From: Chamaecrista fasciculata
Lineage: Eukaryota > Streptophyta > Magnoliopsida > Fabales > Fabaceae
Length of the DNA stretch: 64,000 bases
Direction of reading: 5' to 3'
Assembly: GCA_003254925.1 (NCBI GenBank)
Contig: QANZ01036702.1
Span: forward strand, 1 to 64,000
The notes under the pieces were generated by a model. That model did not search any database and was not told the DNA's origin. It was given only the letters and a program-made list of their open reading frames with translations. The translations under genes and the position numbers were made by a program. Shown piece after piece: positions 60,053 through 64,000 of this stretch. Every line of letters begins with the position of its first letter. Positions within the stretch are counted from its first letter, which is position 1.

Positions 60053-60978
60053 GATAAGCTAGAGATCACCTACATAACAATTCTACGAAAAGTGATCGTC
60101 TGATATTTTATAAATATGAGACCTCACCACATAACTAACACACTTATTACTACACTTACCATTATTATATTAATTACTTTACCCAAAATACTAATTACTT
60201 GGATGTCGGAGGCTTGATATGGGACTTAACCTCCCTTTAGAGTGTCTTGTGTGCTGGACTTAACCATAGACTGATTTCAGGCTTAGACGACAGCTGTTGG
60301 GAATTGGACGGTGGGATTGCTCTATGGGCCAGCTGGAAACTATATATATTGCAAATTGAAACGAGAGAGATTTGTTTGATCGTGAAACGAGAGAGATGTG
60401 ATCAATTTTACTTGTTTGATCGTGAAAATAATGGTCCACTTTCGAAACTTAATTTAACTTTATTTACTTATGACCTTAACTAAGTAGAAAAAATACTTGG
60501 CAAAATAACACATGCGTGACTATTGACTTGTCACATTCAATGAGTACATTGATATGAATCAAGAATTGGGCCTAATAATGAAAGCAAGTTCTGAGGTTCA
60601 TGTACTGTTACCAAGAATTAATGGGGACCAAAAGCCCAATTCAAATGAAGGCTTAAGTGAAGGATCACATGGGAAAGCAAGCAGTGTCGAAACAGTGAGC
60701 AAGAAACCAAGTGGGCTTAGAGATATTAGCATGCATGACCTAGAGATGTGTAACACACATGGGTTAGTTAGGAATTTGTTACGCCATGTATTATATAGGG
60801 ACTATTTCAGCAATTATAGGGGATATGAGAATATTGTAGGACGGTTTTGAACCTTGGAGCTCCCTGGCTCTAACAGGCATCAATTGTATGCTTCCCTTTC
60901 TTCTTTTATAGGGAACTTGATATGCATTAATCATCTCTATCTCTTCCATTTGTTATTTTCTTTCTTTTATTACTCTTT
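60053..60978. other. Intergenic DNA, unrecognised
   Basis: The plus-strand frame at 60554-60850 has a protein-like composition but no family I know. It is followed by a pyrimidine-rich stretch (60890-60985) adjoining the LTR-like fossil. An origin in an older retroelement is possible but not supported. Confidence 0.3.
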
Positions 60979-61352
60979 TGATACTTTAATCCGTATCAAT
61001 ACCACACCTCAAAAGCTAGCTAACTACCCGATGTGGGACTCGTATCATTACATACCCCTTCGAAAGCCGACGTCCATGACGGCCCACACTATCGACACTG
61101 GTCCATTGATAGCCCTTTTCACTTTTGGCAGCTCCATACAACCAGTATTCGGCACGGCGCATCGCACGTACCTTAATCCAGCCTATAGGTCGCCCCCTCC
61201 GTGTCGGTCGGCTCTCAATGAAAGTACTAATTGATACGAATATAAGCCCTTGGAAGAACCACACCTCAAAAGCTAGCTGTTAAAGTTGGAGAGCCCAAGG
61301 CCTTATATAGTGCTTTACTCTTAGCTAACTACCCGATGTGGGACTCGTATCA
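60979..61352 (-). mobile_element. Small LTR-like fossil (TRIM-type candidate)
   Basis: Two related end repeats in the same orientation lie at 61232-61352 and about 60979-61047. On the minus strand the longer one begins tgatacgagtcccacatcgg, carries a TATA box and ends tcgtatca, in TG..CA fashion. The segment between them is about 185 bp and codes for no retroelement protein. The two ends are unequal, so it is not intact; diverged ends imply it is not recent. Confidence 0.45.
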
Positions 61353-61354
61353 TA

Positions 61355-61495
61355 CATGACCATATTCAGTAGTTTGGGACCAAAATGAAATTGAACGACA
61401 ACATTCATGACAAATTTGATATATTTTGAAATATTTAGGGCTAAAATAAACTTAAGAGTATACATTTAAAACTAATTTGAACATTTGACCTAAAT
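61355..61495. repeat. Partial copy of the 538-bp MULE-MITE family
   Basis: It matches the right-hand part of the copies at 13923 and 42072: 'catgaccatattcagtagtt', 'tgggaccaaaatgaaat', 'aatttgaacatttgacc'. Only about 140 bp are present, without the left arm. Confidence 0.6.
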
Positions 61496-62631
61496 CTATA
61501 TGAAGGGACTTTATTGTTATTTCGTTACTTATTTGCCTTCTTTGAACGCAATGCTTTAAATCTTTTTACTATTTAAGCAAAAAATGATTGACGTTTATTT
61601 AAATGTTTTGTACTCCATCCAACAAATTATAGTTTAAACGCGATCAACGCTAATTTATTCTTTTGCCTTTTTCGTTATTTGTCTACGAAGTTCGTAGCAT
61701 TTGATATCCCGAAAGAGTATTTTAATTCATCAATTAAATTAAACAACTATGTTTCAGCATCTATCGAAGCAATTAACTTCAACGTTTATGAACCTAATCA
61801 GTATTCATTTTGAAAATATTTTTATATATATTGGTGACTATTTATTTATATATATATATGTAACAAGCTAATTAAGTATAACTAGACATTGCAACGAACC
61901 TACAATAAATATTATAGTACGTACAAATTCTAACTACTCTCATTATTGAATATAATTAGTTAATGTCTTGTTTCTTGTATATTGGATGAAATGTTTGTTA
62001 AAGTTTAAAACAATGATATCTTGTTGTGGAATTAATGGCTTATTATAACGAGTTATATATATGTAATGTTTATTGGACTTGGTCCTTGAGCTGATCAAAG
62101 ACGCACGTGACATAAGATCCTGAAGGATTGGATTATGCTTCTCAAGATGTGGGATATTTTGGTGCCTAATGATTTGTTGCTGTTGATATAATTAAGTATA
62201 CCAAATTACCAGCGAAATGAAAAGAAGAAGAAAGAAAGACTTGTGACAGTGGCGCCGGTGAGGGAATAATACGAAGGAATTTGATATAAAAAGTTCGGCT
62301 GTTTTAACATTCCCTCTTTGCCACCGTCCGATGGGTCCTGTATGGAGTTAGATTGTACTTTTTTTGCTTTTATTTTTTTAAAAAGAAATGAGATAAAGAG
62401 AGAGAAAGAGAGAAAAATTGGATTGTTAAAACAATCATTAGCTTAGCAGCATTGCCCTTAATTAATTTTTATTATCGTGTATAAAGTATCGTTATTATTT
62501 ATGTTATCTGTGGTGTTTGTGAGGGTGAATCGGACAGATTTTTTGATATGCGATTCGGGAAGCACATGGGGATTGCCGGGTTGAATGATAATTGTGTTGT
62601 GTGTACTATGATTATTATGATTCCCTCTCGA
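61496..62631. other. AT-rich intergenic DNA
   Basis: No gene or repeat boundary was recognised. Confidence 0.3.
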
Positions 62632-64000
62632 TTTAAAGTTCTATTTTGGTCCTCCATTTATGCTCAGTGTTCTAAATTGGTCCCTCAGTTATTTTTCGTT
62701 CCATATTGGTCCCCCACTTATGCAAAACTTGGCAAAGTTGGTCCCTCTAACAGATTCTATCCATTTTTTCGTTAAAAATAAAGACAAAATTAATTTTTAA
62801 CTCCTAAAAGTTTAAATTTTTTGCATCAAGGACCTTTTTCTCTATAATGGAACTAAAATGTAAGAAAAAATAAATAACTTGGGCTTTTAGTTTATTTTAC
62901 ACCAAAAAATAATCTTCATCTCTCTCTCCGTGCAAAATCACACTTCATCTCTGTAATCTTGCCGGAATTGTCGCCACCTCTTCCTCTGCCACCACCACCG
63001 TTCTTCGTCGCGAAGGCAGCCTCCTCGTCGTCCTCTGTCGAAGACAACACCGACAACCAGCTCCAGTCGTCTTCGGCGTCCGATTCGGCGGCGAAGAATC
63101 AGAGAGAAGGTTTCGAGAATGCTGAAATGACAGAGGTACGCGTTCTAGTGTCTTCAATGTAGTTACAATAGGCAGATCTGAGATCTCCACAAAGAATCCA
63201 TTCTGTGCTCCAAACCCTACGTTCTTACCAGATGGACGCTCTCGCTTTTTCTCCGGCGGCTTTTCCGATTAGGGCCTCCTCGAACCTCGTGGCGGTGCAA
63301 GTGCCCATATCAGCAGCTGCCGCCGACGATTCTGGCGAAGGGAGTGGAGGAAGCACGGTGGGGAGACCAAGAGAGGAGGGAGTATGCGAGGGAGGGGCTT
63401 GCCAAGAAACGCCTTGTGAGAAATGTTAACCCTCTCATCCCAGTTTTGATACCTAATCTCTTCTTGCTCTCGCTTCTGCTATGGAATCCATATGGCTTTG
63501 ATGATTGACATCATTTATCTTCAATTCAACACTGTAATTCATTGATTGATTTGTTGATTAATTGATTATGGTCATGGATACTTACTTCCTTTGCGACTCA
63601 ATTACCAGACTTCAATTTCAATTTTCTTTTCTTTATATAAATTCTTCCCTATGAAGAACGGCGGTGGTGGCAGAGGAAGAGGCGGCGACAATTCCGGCAA
63701 GATTACGGAGGTGTAGTGGGATTTTGCATGCAGAGAGAGATGGAGATTATATTTTGGTGTAAAATAAACTAAAATCCTAAGTTATTTGTTTTTTCTTACA
63801 TTTTAGTTCTATTATAAAGAAAAAGGTCCTTGATGCAAAAAATTTAAACTTTTAGGAGTTAAAAAATCAATTTTGTCTTTTTTTTTAACGGAAAAATGGA
63901 TGGAATCTGTTAGAGGGACCAACTTTGTCAAGTTTTGCATAACAGGGGGACCAATATGGAACGAAAAATAACTGGGGGACCAATTTGGAACATTGAGCAT
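62632..64000. mobile_element. Pack-type long-TIR element, right end outside the window
   Basis: The left arm 62632-63006 is matched by an inverted right arm from about 63655 to the window end: 'ggtccctcagttatttttcg' on the left and its complement at about 63960-63985, 'aagtttaaattttttgcatc' and its complement, and 'ggaattgtcgccacctcttc' and its complement. About 30-40 bases of the right terminus are missing. The inner arms share 'tcttacattt..tcctattat' with the 29595-30735 element. The core contains host-gene-like DNA. Confidence 0.8.
62959..63655 (+). pseudogene. Captured gene DNA, probably two fragments, inside the 62632 element
   Basis: Fragment A (62959-63135) encodes MPELSPPLPLPPPPFFVAKA then SSVEDNTDNQLQSSSASDSA and ends ENAEMTE at a consensus splice donor (ag|gtacgc, 63135/63136). 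Fragment B starts with leader-like DNA and an ATG at 63232 (MDALAFSPAAFPIRASSNLV), a Ser/Ala-rich, acid-free start like a plastid transit peptide. A later frame holds RREYAREGLAKKRLVRNV. A donor site kept in place means capture at DNA level. I do not recognise the parents. Confidence 0.5.

Noticed and set aside
60554-60850. 98-codon plus-strand frame as a gene
   Set aside because: No recognisable domain, no splice or promoter context, and it lies next to retroelement-like DNA.

Overview
The window is nuclear DNA from a flowering plant, almost certainly a eudicot. It is AT-rich, its introns carry consensus GT..AG borders, its coding islands are few, and more than a dozen plant transposon families are present. 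The host genes match plant-only families. I cannot name the species. Two assembly gaps (37882-38346 and 55746-56315) and single N bases beside homopolymers mark it as draft sequence.

Host genes are sparse. (1) 16554-19070 (+) is an eight-exon gene for a 252-residue coiled-coil protein of the At-4/1 family. (2) 23096-26920 (-) is a three-exon SMAX1-LIKE (SMXL4/5-type) gene. It keeps the double Clp-N domain, the degenerate second P-loop region and the LDLNL EAR motif, but the usual first ATPase-like region is absent. (3) 39396-39468 (+) is a tRNA-Ala(UGC). (4) 53169-53369 (+) encodes a 66-residue double-CxxC protein found widely in plants.

Most of the rest is transposons. 1-5544 is one end of a CACTA element with a frameshifted, internally deleted TNP2-type transposase on the minus strand and a clear CACTACAAAAA terminus. 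Numerous long-inverted-repeat elements carry the 'ggtccctcaa' or 'ggtcccctaa' signature, and several sit between perfect 9-10 bp target duplications, which points to the Mutator (MULE) superfamily. Four or five of these (9359-11339, 29595-30735, 44289-45327, 54930-56672, 62632 to past the window end) are large near-palindromes. At least four have GC-rich, gene-like DNA between their arms, the Pack-MULE architecture. Two of them have unrelated termini but the same internal module leading into degenerate telomere-like (TTTAGGG) repeats. Others are hAT elements (12439-13307 with a 29-bp minisatellite, and 59453-60044), tRNA-type SINEs with 18-bp target duplications (15640-15866, 54441-54611), a 5'-truncated L1-type LINE (45850-47775), Stowaway-like MITEs and a small LTR-like fossil near 61 kb. 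Nesting is common (MULE MITE in MULE MITE at 52 kb; hAT in MITE at 12.4 kb; MITE in MITE at 8 kb).

The genes do not form an operon or pathway. The most interesting themes are the cluster of gene-capturing palindromic MULE-like elements and the SMXL gene lacking its middle region.
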